Below, piece after piece: positions 8,352 through 17,346 of a stretch of DNA of 64,000 nt (its first letter is position 1; each line of letters opens with the position of its first letter). Source of the stretch: Dyella sp. A6 (GTDB taxonomy: Bacteria; Pseudomonadota; Gammaproteobacteria; Xanthomonadales; Rhodanobacteraceae); assembly GCF_036320485.1 (NCBI RefSeq), contig NZ_CP132911.1, positions 2,914,001 to 2,978,000 on the forward strand. Reading direction: 5' to 3'. Under the pieces are notes generated by a model. It was not told the origin of the DNA and made no database searches. It was given only the letters and a program-made list of their open reading frames with translations. The position numbers were made by a program, and so were the translations under genes.

Positions 8352-10612
8352 CACTGAAACGATCCGCCATCGGGCTGCTGGTGCTGCTTGCGGCACGCGC
8401 GCATGCAGCGACCGACCCGAGTTTCCTGCTGCATGCGGACGCCGTGAATTTTGCCGACTACTTTCCCGGCCAGCTCGGCAACGGCTATGCGTCCGTACTG
8501 ACCGCGCCACGCGGCACCGAAGACACACCCGCCTACCTGGTCGCCTTCATGGACCGCACGCCGGGCGACATGGCACGCCCCGCCGTGGTGCCCGCCTGGA
8601 GCGGCATCGACTACCGCACCGGCAACGGCCACTGGCTCAATCACGCCCCGCTGGACGCCGCGCATTTCCGGCACTACCGGCAGACCCTGGACATGTACGA
8701 CGGCACGCTGCGGACGCATTACCGCTTCGATGACGGCGGACGCTCCACCGGGATCGACGTCACCAGCCTGGTCAGCCAGGCATCGCCGCACCTGGCGGCC
8801 AGCCAGCTCACCATCACACCGCACTTCGACGGCCTGGTGCGGCTCTCGTTCGCACTCGACGCATGGGCGCCGCACCGCCCGCGCTTCGCATTGGCAAAGC
8901 TCGATGGCGAGCAGGTGAACAAGGCGCTGGCCGCGCACCACCTGACCCTGCAGCCGGTCGCGCCCGCCACACCGGACCGCGCCGCGTTGTGGTACCCGGG
9001 CACCACGGAAGTGATCAAGCGTGGCGGCGACCGCCGGCAGCTGACGCTGTGGCTCGACGGACGCGCCGCCCATGGCGCGAACATGGCCGAAGCGGTCGCG
9101 GTGTCCTTGCCGCAGGGCGTGCAGCCGGTATCGACGCGGCTCAAGCGTGACGGCAACCACTTCGCGCTCGAGCTGGTGCTGAAGCTGCGCAGCAACCGGC
9201 ACTACCGCCTCACCAAGTTTGTCGCGGTATCGCGCCAGGGCTGGGGCGGCGATGCGCATGCCGACCTGGCACTGGCCCTGCGTGCCCGCACGCAGGGCTT
9301 CGCTGCACTGCTGCGTGCACAACAGGACGCCTGGCATGCGCTGTGGCGATCGGACGTGGTGATCGATGGCGACCCGGCCGCGCAGCGCATCGTGCATGCC
9401 GATCTTTATTACCTGCTGTCCAACGTGACCCCGGCCACCGGCTGGGCCACCGGCGCCTGCGGCATGACGCCGGGCTATGCCGGCCACGTGTTCTGGGACA
9501 GCGATTCGTGGGTGTTCCCTGCCCTGCTCCTGCTGCATCCGCGGCGGGCGGAATCGCTGGTGATGTTCCGCGCACGCACGCTGCCGGCCGCCGAGGCACG
9601 GGCCCGTGCGCGCGGGTTGCGCGGCGCGATGTACCCGTGGGAAGCCGACCCTGACAACGGCAGTTCGCAGACGCCGTATTCCGCCCATGTGCTGGACGAG
9701 ACCGAGATCCACGTCGATGCCGACATCGCCCTCGCCCAGTGGCAGTACTACCTGGCCAGCGGCGACCGGGCGTGGCTGACCCGGCATGGCTGGCCGGTGA
9801 TCCGCGCACTCGCCGATTTCTGGGTCAGCCGGGCCAGCTACGACCCGGTGCACCATCGCTACGGGATTCTGCACGTCACGTCGGTGCAGGAAAACCACAA
9901 CGACATCCCCAACGATACGTACACCAACGCCTCGGCCCGCAGGGCGCTGCAGATCGCCAGCGCGGCGGCCGCGGTGGTCGGCGTCAAACCCGATCCGCGC
10001 TGGGCCGAGGTGGCCAGCGGCTTGTACCTTCCGTTTTCGACACGCGACGACCGCTACCTTGCCTTCGACCCGAGCGTGCCGCAGGGCCCCGGCAGCGATA
10101 CCGCGGGTTCGCTGCCGCTGCTGTCCTATCCGTCGCTCGACCTGCCGATGCGCCCTTCCGTGCGTCGTCACGACTACGCGATCGCCGCCGCCGAGCTGGC
10201 CCCGCGCAAGGACCTCAACAGCATGGCGCTGGCGCCGCTGTCGATCGCTGCCGCCACCGTCGACGACACCCGTGCCGCGGCCGACTGGTTCCAACGCAAT
10301 CTGCAGGCCCACGTGATCAAGCCACCCTTCGACGTGCGCACCGAAACGCCGACCAACAACACCGGCTACTTCCTCACCGCCAGCGGCGGTTTCCTGCAGA
10401 ACCTGGAGTTCGGTTTCACCGGCCTGCGCATCAGGGCGCGCGGGCTGGTCGCCGCCTATCCGCCGGTGTTGCCGGCCGGCTGGTCCCGGCTGACCCTGAA
10501 ACACGTCAGCTTCCGCGGCCGCCATTACGACATCAGCGTCCGGCCCGCACCGGACGGCAAGGCGACACTGTCGATGACCCTTCTGTCCTCCGCACGGAGC
10601 ACCTCACCATGA
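8348..10612 (+). CDS. Exported GH65-type alpha-glucosidase (copy 2)
   Basis: A 754-residue paralogue of the GH65 protein at 4178, alignable over the whole length. The signal peptide ends near RAHA-ATDPS. It keeps GHVFWDSDSWVFP, the expected acid Glu515 and the expected base Glu666, again 151 residues apart. The acid motif differs: TSVQENHND here against TSPDEAYDD in copy 1, so the residues beside the catalytic Glu have changed and the two may act on different linkages or chain lengths. Its ATG overlaps the stop of the TPR-oxygenase gene and its stop overlaps the next ATG (ATGA), so it is tightly embedded in the operon. Confidence 0.87.
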   Translation: MTLKRSAIGLLVLLAARAHAATDPSFLLHADAVNFADYFPGQLGNGYASVLTAPRGTEDTPAYLVAFMDRTPGDMARPAVVPAWSGIDYRTGNGHWLNHAPLDAAHFRHYRQTLDMYDGTLRTHYRFDDGGRSTGIDVTSLVSQASPHLAASQLTITPHFDGLVRLSFALDAWAPHRPRFALAKLDGEQVNKALAAHHLTLQPVAPATPDRAALWYPGTTEVIKRGGDRRQLTLWLDGRAAHGANMAEAVAVSLPQGVQPVSTRLKRDGNHFALELVLKLRSNRHYRLTKFVAVSRQGWGGDAHADLALALRARTQGFAALLRAQQDAWHALWRSDVVIDGDPAAQRIVHADLYYLLSNVTPATGWATGACGMTPGYAGHVFWDSDSWVFPALLLLHPRRAESLVMFRARTLPAAEARARARGLRGAMYPWEADPDNGSSQTPYSAHVLDETEIHVDADIALAQWQYYLASGDRAWLTRHGWPVIRALADFWVSRASYDPVHHRYGILHVTSVQENHNDIPNDTYTNASARRALQIASAAAAVVGVKPDPRWAEVASGLYLPFSTRDDRYLAFDPSVPQGPGSDTAGSLPLLSYPSLDLPMRPSVRRHDYAIAAAELAPRKDLNSMALAPLSIAAATVDDTRAAADWFQRNLQAHVIKPPFDVRTETPTNNTGYFLTASGGFLQNLEFGFTGLRIRARGLVAAYPPVLPAGWSRLTLKHVSFRGRHYDISVRPAPDGKATLSMTLLSSARSTSP

Positions 10613-12279
10613 AAATCCGCTCACGCCTGATTGCCAGCGCGCTCGCCTCGCTGCTCGCCACCACTGCCGGCGCCGCCACGCCGAATCCGGCCCATACGCG
10701 GGCCTACATCGATCACGCCTGGTCCACTCTGACCCGCCACATGGCCGACTGCTCGGCCTTCGGCATGGGGCCCGGCGACACCCAGCGCGTGGTCTACCTG
10801 CCGCACCGGTTGCCGATGCCGGCCGATCTGCCGCGCATCGCGCAGACCTGTCATGTCGAGGTGCGCCGCTTGCCGCGGAGCATCCGCGAACTCGGCAGCC
10901 TGGACGCGGCCACGCTGCCGGTGCAGGGGCTGCTCTACCTGCCGCACCCGTATGTGGTGCCCGGCGGTTTCTTCAACGAAATGTACGGCTGGGACAGCTA
11001 CTTCATCATGCTTGGCCTCGTCGCCGACCACCACGAAGCGCTGGCGCGCGACATGGTCGACAACGCGCTGTTCGAGGTCGCCCACTACGGCGGCGTGCTC
11101 AACGCCAACCGCAGCTATTACCTCAGCCGTTCGCAGCCGCCGTTCCTCAGCGCGATGATGAGTGCGCTGCTGCATGCCCCCGCCAGTTTCCGCAACGCCG
11201 CCGACCGGCGCGCCTGGCTGGCCAAGGCCTATCCGCTGGCGGTGCGCAACTACGAGGTGTGGACCCGACCCGGCCACCTGGCCGGCAAGACCGGACTGGC
11301 CCGCTATTTCGATTACGGCCACGGCCCGGTGCTGGAAGCGCATGACGCCAGCTACTACATCGGCGTGATCCGCTGGCTGCAGGCCCACCCTTCCCGCGAC
11401 CCCGGCTACCTGATCAAGGCCCCCCAGCACCCCGACGCGGCCGAAGCGGCACGTCTGAAAACCACCAGCTGCGACGTCACGCGCTCGACTGTCTGCATGG
11501 ATGCCTGGTACGGCGGTGACCGGCTCCGTGCCGACTACTACCTGGGCGACCGTGCGATGCGCGAGTCCGGCTTCGATACCGATTTCCACTTCGGGCCGTT
11601 CGGCGGCTCCACCCATCACTACGCACCGGTGGGACTGAACAGCCTGCTCTACCGCTACGCGCGTGACCTGCACGACTTCGCCGTCGAGCTCGGCAAGAGC
11701 GCCGATGCCAGGCGCTGGGCGCAGGCCGCCGACGCGCGCAAGGCGGCGATCGACAAGTACCTGTGGCAGCCCGCCAGCGGCCGCTACATGGACTACGACT
11801 TCGTCGATCACCGGCCGTCCGGCGACCCCTACCTGACCATGTTCTACCCGCTGTGGGCGAAGGCCGCCTCGCCGGCCCAGGCGCAGGCGCTGGTCCGCCA
11901 GCTGCCGCTGTTCGAGAAGCGTGGCGGGCTGGCGATGAGCACCCGCGTCACCGGCGCGCAGTGGGACGCGCCGTTCGGCTGGGCGCCGACCAACTGGCTT
12001 GCAACGAAGGGACTGGCGAACTACGGCTTCGACGCCGATGCACGCCGCATCGCGACCAAGTTCACCGCCACCATCGACCGCAGCTTCGCGACCGACGGCA
12101 CCATCCGCGAGAAATACAACATGGTGCTGGGCAATGCCGACGTGAAGATCACCGCCGGCTATACGCAGAACGTGGTGGGCTTCGGCTGGACCAACGGCGT
12201 CTACCTGAAACTGCACCAGCTGCTGGATGACACCGCGAAAGACGTCGCCACGAAACCCACCAACAGCCACGCCAAATGA
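10609..12279 (+). CDS. Exported GH37 trehalase-family glycosidase, atypical
   Basis: A 556-residue protein with a signal peptide and glycoside hydrolase family 37 fold. PGGFFNEMYGWDSY at residues 118-131 matches trehalase signature 1, and QWDAPFGWAP matches signature 2. Asp323 (ESGFD) and Glu501 (REKYN) stand at the positions of the acid and base of E. coli TreA (Asp312, Glu496). Two trehalose-recognition elements differ: the Arg of PGGRF is Phe121 and the glycine-rich GGGGGEY lid is replaced by TAGYTQNVVG. Calling it a true trehalase is therefore unsafe; an alpha-glucoside related to trehalose is plausible. The start overlaps the GH65 stop by ATGA. Confidence 0.85.
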   Translation: MKIRSRLIASALASLLATTAGAATPNPAHTRAYIDHAWSTLTRHMADCSAFGMGPGDTQRVVYLPHRLPMPADLPRIAQTCHVEVRRLPRSIRELGSLDAATLPVQGLLYLPHPYVVPGGFFNEMYGWDSYFIMLGLVADHHEALARDMVDNALFEVAHYGGVLNANRSYYLSRSQPPFLSAMMSALLHAPASFRNAADRRAWLAKAYPLAVRNYEVWTRPGHLAGKTGLARYFDYGHGPVLEAHDASYYIGVIRWLQAHPSRDPGYLIKAPQHPDAAEAARLKTTSCDVTRSTVCMDAWYGGDRLRADYYLGDRAMRESGFDTDFHFGPFGGSTHHYAPVGLNSLLYRYARDLHDFAVELGKSADARRWAQAADARKAAIDKYLWQPASGRYMDYDFVDHRPSGDPYLTMFYPLWAKAASPAQAQALVRQLPLFEKRGGLAMSTRVTGAQWDAPFGWAPTNWLATKGLANYGFDADARRIATKFTATIDRSFATDGTIREKYNMVLGNADVKITAGYTQNVVGFGWTNGVYLKLHQLLDDTAKDVATKPTNSHAK

Positions 12280-12282
12280 CTG

Positions 12283-12313
12283 CGTGCGCCCGGCGCAGCC
12301 GCCCGGGCGCACG
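12283..12313 (+). other. GC-rich intercistronic hairpin
   Basis: CGTGCGCCCGG (12283-12293) pairs perfectly with CCGGGCGCACG (12303-12313) around a 9-nt loop, between the GH37 gene and the esterase gene. No T run follows. It could attenuate transcription or protect the upstream mRNA end, similar to the pair of hairpins after the receptor gene. Confidence 0.6.
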
Positions 12314-12339
12314 TCACCCTGGCGAAACGAGGTAGCACC

Positions 12340-13410
12340 ATGCGCTTTCGACACGTATCGACCATCGCCCTGCTGCTGGGCGGCGCGCTGCTGGCCAGCG
12401 CAACGACCGCGCATGACGTCGGGCCCGGCATGCAGCCCGACGGCACTGTGACCGCGCCGGCGGTCAGCATCCCGTATTCGAGCCTGGCCTCGCCGCAGGC
12501 ACGCGCGTTCTTTCCCAAGCTGCTGGCCGAAGGTGCCAAGGCGCCGCCGATCACCGCGCCGATCGCCCAGAGCCGGGCGTTTTACGGCCGCCTCAACCGC
12601 GACCGGGTACGGCGCATGGAGCGCATGTTCCCGGTCAAGCTCAGCCACGGCCACATCGCCGGGGTCGATGTCGACATCGCGATGCCGGCGAACGGCACGA
12701 CACCGGCCAACCGCCATCGCGTGCTGATCAACCTGCACGGCGGCGCGTTCCTGTGGGGTTCGCACAGCGGCACCCTAGCGGAGTCGATCCCGATCGCCAG
12801 CCTGGGCCGGATCAGGGTGATCGGCGTGAACTACCGCCAGGGTCCCGAATACACGTTCCCGGCCGCCAGCGTCGACGTGGAAAAGGTCTACCGCGCCCTG
12901 CTCAAGACCTACAAGCCGGGCGAGATCGGCATCTACGGCTGCTCGGCCGGCGGCATCCTCACCGGCGAGGCGGTGGCGCACTTCATCCACGATCACCTGC
13001 CGGTCCCCGGTGCGATCGGCATGTTCTGCAGTGCGCTGGTCGACATTGCCGGAGACTCCTCCTACATCGCGCCACTGCTCAACGGACAGGGCGTGCCGGC
13101 ACATCCGTTCGGCCTTGGTGCGCTGCCCTACTTTCACGGCGTCGACATGCGCAACCCGCTGGTACAGCCGGGGCTCTCGCCCGCGCTGCTGCGCAAGTTT
13201 CCGCCCTCGCTGCTGATCACCGGGACACGCGACATGACCATGAGCTCGGTGATCTACAGCAACGAACTGCTCGACCAGGCCGGCGTACCGACCGAGCTGC
13301 ATGTATGGGAAGGCATGTGGCACGCCTTTTTCGTCGACCCCGAACTGCCCGAGTCGCAACAGGCCTATCGCACGATCGTGCGCTTCTTCGATCGCCACCT
13401 GGCGCACTGA
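12340..13410 (+). CDS. Exported alpha/beta hydrolase (HSL-type esterase)
   Basis: A 356-residue protein with a signal peptide (MRFRHVSTIALLLGG, cleavage near TAHD). It has the hormone-sensitive-lipase oxyanion motif LHGGAF, nucleophile Ser202 in GCSAGG, Asp298 in GTRDMT and His328 in MWHAFF, a complete catalytic triad. A purine-rich GAAACGAGG ribosome site precedes the ATG. As last gene of the glycosidase run it may remove acyl groups from a sugar ester before glycosidic cleavage; that role is inferred only from position and from shared export. It could also be an unrelated carboxylesterase. Confidence 0.85.
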   Translation: MRFRHVSTIALLLGGALLASATTAHDVGPGMQPDGTVTAPAVSIPYSSLASPQARAFFPKLLAEGAKAPPITAPIAQSRAFYGRLNRDRVRRMERMFPVKLSHGHIAGVDVDIAMPANGTTPANRHRVLINLHGGAFLWGSHSGTLAESIPIASLGRIRVIGVNYRQGPEYTFPAASVDVEKVYRALLKTYKPGEIGIYGCSAGGILTGEAVAHFIHDHLPVPGAIGMFCSALVDIAGDSSYIAPLLNGQGVPAHPFGLGALPYFHGVDMRNPLVQPGLSPALLRKFPPSLLITGTRDMTMSSVIYSNELLDQAGVPTELHVWEGMWHAFFVDPELPESQQAYRTIVRFFDRHLAH

Positions 13411-13436
13411 ACGTGCACCGGTCATCGCATGCGGCT

Positions 13437-13464
13437 TTGCCCGCGATGGTGGGACGAGTATCCT
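13437..13464 (+). promoter_or_regulatory. Candidate promoter of pilR
   Basis: TTGCCC (13437-13442) and TATCCT (13459-13464) are separated by 16 nt and lie about 30 nt before the pilR ATG. This would separate pilR from the upstream esterase gene. The boxes are partial matches to sigma-70 consensus. Confidence 0.35.
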
Positions 13465-13493
13465 GAAGGAACTTCACCCAGATCGCCCCGACC

Positions 13494-14927
13494 ATGAGCC
13501 AACAGACCGTCCTGGTCATTGACGACGAACGCGATATTCGCGAGCTGCTTACCATTACCCTCGGCCGCATGGACCTCAAGGTCGATGCGGTCGGGACGGT
13601 CACCGACGCCAGGCGGGCGCTCGCCGAAAACACCTACGACCTGTGCTTCACCGACATGCGCCTGCCCGACGGCAACGGGCAGGAGGTGATCGAGCTGATC
13701 GCCGAAGATCATCCGGACATGCCGGTGGCCATGATCACCGCCTACGGCAACGTCGATGCCGCGGTGAATGCACTGAAGGCCGGCGCCTTCGACTTCGTGT
13801 CCAAGCCGGTCGACATCCAGATGCTGCGACGGCTGGTGCGCACGGCGCTCAAGCTGGCCGAGGAGCGCCGTTCCGGCAACGGTGCGGACAGCGGCGCATC
13901 GGGCGGCGGCAGCCGGCTGATCGGCGACTCGCCGGTCATGCAGCAGGTCCGCGCCACCATCGGCAAGCTGGCGCGCAACCAGGCGCCGGTCTACATCGCA
14001 GGCGAATCGGGCGTGGGCAAGGAACTGGTGGCCCGGCTGATCCATGAGCAGGGACCACGTGCCAGCGGACCGTTCGTACCGGTGAACTGCGGCGCGATAC
14101 CGTCCGAACTGATGGAAAGCGAGTTCTTCGGTCACAAGAAGGGCAGCTTCACCGGTGCAGCGGCCGACAAGGAAGGCCTGTTCCAGGCGGCCAACGGCGG
14201 CACCCTGTTTCTGGACGAGGTGGCCGAACTGCCCCTGCACATGCAGGTGAAGCTGCTGCGCGCGATCCAGGAAAAGGCCGTGCGCCCGATCGGCGCGCGC
14301 GAGGAAATCCCGGTCGACGTGCGCATCCTGTCGGCCACGCACAAGAACCTCGCCGCGCTGGTCGAACATGGCCAGTTCCGGCAGGACCTGTTCTACCGCA
14401 TCAACGTGATCGAACTGCGCGTGCCGCCGCTGCGCGAGCGGCGCGGCGACGTGCCGCTGCTGTCCGCCTTCATCCTGAAGCAGCTTGCCGCCAAGAACGG
14501 CGGTGACGAAGGTCGCCTGCTGCCGGACGCGAAACAGGCGCTGGAGTCGTACGATTTTCCCGGCAACGTGCGCGAGCTGGAAAACATTCTCGAGCGTGCC
14601 ATGGCCATGTGCGAGAGCGACGGCATCACCGCCGACGACCTGATGCTGCCGCAACGTGCGCCACGCCCTGCCGAGGCGACGCCCAGCCACCCGGCGCCCC
14701 AAGCCGGCATGCCCCCCGCCGCACATGCTGCGGGTGCGCCGGCGGCAGCCGCAACCCCGCCTGCGGGTCCCGATGGCGGCCTCGACGACTACATCAGCAA
14801 CCTCGAGCGCAATGCGATCGTCAAGGCACTCGAGGAGTCGCGCTACAACAAGACCGCGGCCGCACGGAAGCTCGGCATCACCTTCCGCGCATTGCGCTAC
14901 AAGCTGAAGAAGCTGGGCATCGACTGA
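13494..14927 (+). CDS. pilR: Type IV pilus response regulator PilR (NtrC family)
   Basis: A 477-residue sigma-54-dependent activator. The receiver domain has phospho-acceptor Asp54 in CFTDMRLPDG; the AAA+ domain has Walker A GESGVGKE and the sigma-54 loop GSFTGA; the C-terminal Fis-type helix-turn-helix ends FRALRYKLKKLGID, nearly identical to Pseudomonas PilR. An Ala/Pro-rich linker joins the AAA+ and DNA-binding parts. PilR normally pairs with the sensor kinase PilS to activate pilA transcription, but no pilS or other pilus gene lies on either side, so it is an orphan at this site. The neighbour downstream is convergent. Confidence 0.93.
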   Translation: MSQQTVLVIDDERDIRELLTITLGRMDLKVDAVGTVTDARRALAENTYDLCFTDMRLPDGNGQEVIELIAEDHPDMPVAMITAYGNVDAAVNALKAGAFDFVSKPVDIQMLRRLVRTALKLAEERRSGNGADSGASGGGSRLIGDSPVMQQVRATIGKLARNQAPVYIAGESGVGKELVARLIHEQGPRASGPFVPVNCGAIPSELMESEFFGHKKGSFTGAAADKEGLFQAANGGTLFLDEVAELPLHMQVKLLRAIQEKAVRPIGAREEIPVDVRILSATHKNLAALVEHGQFRQDLFYRINVIELRVPPLRERRGDVPLLSAFILKQLAAKNGGDEGRLLPDAKQALESYDFPGNVRELENILERAMAMCESDGITADDLMLPQRAPRPAEATPSHPAPQAGMPPAAHAAGAPAAAATPPAGPDGGLDDYISNLERNAIVKALEESRYNKTAAARKLGITFRALRYKLKKLGID

Positions 14928-14973
14928 AGGGCCCGGCCGGCGCACTGCGCGCACGGCTAGCCCCGTCCGCCCG

Positions 14974-16572
14974 TCACGCGCCGGTATCGATGCCGGCATC
15001 GGCCAGCAACCGCTCCAGCGGCGCCAGCCAGGGACGATATTTCTCCCAGCGCCCGATCGCGCGCCGGTGCATCGGCTCGCGCACCTGCGCCGTACTGGCC
15101 GTGGCTACCGCCGAGGCATTGCGCTGGAATTCCAGGCAGGCGTCGTTCCACGGCAACTCGCAATAGGCCAGCAACTGGCGGATGACCGCCTCCTTGTCGG
15201 CAATCAGCCCCTCGTAGTCCACCTGCATGATGCGTCCCGGCAGAACCGCATTCCAGTGCGCCATCATGCGGTCGAACTGCACATAGAAGCGGCCGATGTC
15301 GAGCAGGTCGAAGCTGTAGCCGTGGAAGGCCGAATGCTCCACGAAGGTCTCGCGGAAATTGCTCAGGCAGGTATCCAGCGGATGGCGCCTCAGGCAGATG
15401 ATCCTGGCCTTGGGCAACGCCTTGGCGATCAGGCCCAGGTACATGAAGTTATGCGGCAGCTTGTCGATGAAACGCGGCTTGACCGCCGTCTGCGGCCGGG
15501 TCCCGTCGACATACAGCACGCCCAGCTTTTCCCAGTCGTAGCGATGCGCCTGCGCGATCAGGGCGGGCTCGATCCTGCGCGGAGCACCTTCCGGCGCCAG
15601 GCGTCGCAGCTGCACGCCGAAATCCATCAATTCGCCCGCCGAATAGACTTCCGGATGGCTGGAAAGAATGCGCTCGACCAGGGTCGTGCCCGAACGCGGC
15701 ATGCCGACGATGAAGATGGGCTCGTCGCTGCCGTAGCCGCTGTCGCCGGCCACCACCGACGGGAACGCCTGGATCATCGCGTCCACCATGGCGCGGTCCT
15801 GCTCGGGCCGGTAATTCACCCGGCGCCGTGCCGCAGCCTTGCCCAGACTGAAATGCTCGAAGGCCCTGGCGTAATCGCCAAGGTCCTCGTATTCCTTGCC
15901 GAGCGCGCTGTTCAGGTGAATCTGCGCATCGACGGAATCCGGGTGGCCGGCGCGCAGCGCCACCAGTGCATCGATGTGGTTGTCGGCCGGCGTCTGCCGC
16001 CGCACCCTGGAACGCAGCCCGTAGGCAGGCCAGAACGTCGGCGAGGACGCGAGGCAGGCATCGAAGTTCGCTTCGGCTTCGACATAGTTGCCGGTAAAGG
16101 TGTAGGTCACAGCCGCATTGAAGCGAAACCCGGCTTGGCCGGGCGCCATCGCCACGGCACGCCGGAACAGCACATTCGCGCGTTCGTGCGCATTGCACTG
16201 CATGTACACGCCACCCAGCACATCCAGCGTCTCCGGGCTGGCCGGAGGCAACGCATAGGCAATATTGGCAACCTGCAGCGCATGGCCATAGCGCTCGGCC
16301 CGCGCCAAGGCCAGCGCGAAATACGTGGCATATTCGGCCGACCGGGCATTCAGCGCCACGGCACGATTCAACCGCTCCAGCGCCGGCACCATCTGCCTGC
16401 TGTCCAGACAGATACGACCGACGACGTAATGCGCCTCCGCGCATTCCGGGTCCCGCTGCAGCACCTGCTGGGCGAGTTGGCCCGCACGCGACAGGTCGCC
16501 CTGTGCATAAGCCTGCGCGGCCTGGACTGACAACGCCTGGACCGCGCCGGTGTCTGGGAATGCTTGATTCAT
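14974..16572 (-). CDS. TPR-repeat sulfotransferase family protein
   Basis: A 532-residue protein with N-terminal TPR repeats (about residues 10-230) and a C-terminal PAPS-dependent sulfotransferase domain. IFIVGMPRSGTTLVERILSS is the 5'-phosphosulfate loop and LRRHPLDTCLSNF the 3'-phosphate region. Proteins of this architecture are frequent in Xanthomonadales; the acceptor is unknown. The start at 16572 (MNQAFPDTG) is chosen because the 29 residues of the longer frame are Arg-rich and lack family similarity. It is convergent with pilR. Confidence 0.88.
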   Translation of the reverse strand: MNQAFPDTGAVQALSVQAAQAYAQGDLSRAGQLAQQVLQRDPECAEAHYVVGRICLDSRQMVPALERLNRAVALNARSAEYATYFALALARAERYGHALQVANIAYALPPASPETLDVLGGVYMQCNAHERANVLFRRAVAMAPGQAGFRFNAAVTYTFTGNYVEAEANFDACLASSPTFWPAYGLRSRVRRQTPADNHIDALVALRAGHPDSVDAQIHLNSALGKEYEDLGDYARAFEHFSLGKAAARRRVNYRPEQDRAMVDAMIQAFPSVVAGDSGYGSDEPIFIVGMPRSGTTLVERILSSHPEVYSAGELMDFGVQLRRLAPEGAPRRIEPALIAQAHRYDWEKLGVLYVDGTRPQTAVKPRFIDKLPHNFMYLGLIAKALPKARIICLRRHPLDTCLSNFRETFVEHSAFHGYSFDLLDIGRFYVQFDRMMAHWNAVLPGRIMQVDYEGLIADKEAVIRQLLAYCELPWNDACLEFQRNASAVATASTAQVREPMHRRAIGRWEKYRPWLAPLERLLADAGIDTGA

Positions 16573-16711
16573 CACTCGTCTCGCTGGAAGCCTGGGCGAG
16601 CCAAGCCCACGTCGCCTTCGACGCCCCGCGAACGACCCGGTGCGTCGACTATCAGGCAAGTGACAAAACCGCCCCGGGTTCAGAGGCGTTCCTCAGATCT
16701 GTTGGTAGAAC

Positions 16712-17227
16712 TTAAAAGGGAATGTCGTCGTCTTCGAAGCCGCCGTTGTCGGCCGGCGGCGGCGCGGGCGCGCGCTGCTGCGATCCGCCACCGAATCCAC
16801 CACCACTGCCGCCGCCACCGTAGTTGCCCTGACGGGAGCCGCCCTGCGGACGTTCGCGCTGGAATCCACCGCCGCCACCGCCACCACCTTCGTTGCCGCC
16901 CAGCATCTGCATTTCGTTGCCGATGATGTCGGTGCTGTAGCGCTCGACACCGTCCTGGCCGGTGTACTTGTCGGTGCGCAGCGAACCCTCGATATAGACC
17001 TGGCGACCCTTCTTCAGGTATTCGCCAGCGATCTCGGCAAGGCGGCCGAACAGCTTGACGCGGTGCCACTCGGTGCGCTCCTGGCGCTCGCCGCTCTGCT
17101 TGTCCATCCACGATTCGGAGGTGGCGATGCGCAGGCTGGCGATGGCGGTACCGCCCGCGCTGTAGCGGACCTCGGGATCGGCACCCAGGTTGCCGACGAG
17201 AATGACCTTGTTGATGCCACGTGCCAT
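16712..17227 (-). CDS. ssb: Single-stranded DNA-binding protein
   Basis: A 171-residue SSB that coats single-stranded DNA in replication, repair and recombination. The N-terminal OB fold starts [21 protein letters not shown]; a glycine-rich disordered linker follows; the C-terminal tip is DDDIPF, the partner-binding peptide used to recruit replication and repair proteins. It lies downstream of and co-directional with an MFS gene, an order also seen in Pseudomonas beside uvrA. Confidence 0.97.
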   Translation of the reverse strand: MARGINKVILVGNLGADPEVRYSAGGTAIASLRIATSESWMDKQSGERQERTEWHRVKLFGRLAEIAGEYLKKGRQVYIEGSLRTDKYTGQDGVERYSTDIIGNEMQMLGGNEGGGGGGGGFQRERPQGGSRQGNYGGGGSGGGFGGGSQQRAPAPPPADNGGFEDDDIPF

Positions 17228-17346
17228 GGAAGCGCCCTTGCTGGAAAGCCTTGAATACGGACGGAGATGCTAGCACGCCCCCACCGCCGGCCGCGCAGCA
17301 CAGCGGCACGGGGCTTGGGGGAAAGCGGATACGACAGACGCCGGCC

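Noticed and set aside
8264..10525. A 753-codon open frame antisense to GH65 copy 2
   Set aside because: It is the shadow of a clear GH65 gene; composition is typical of antisense frames in GC-rich DNA. The same holds for 393-2189 opposite the receptor gene.
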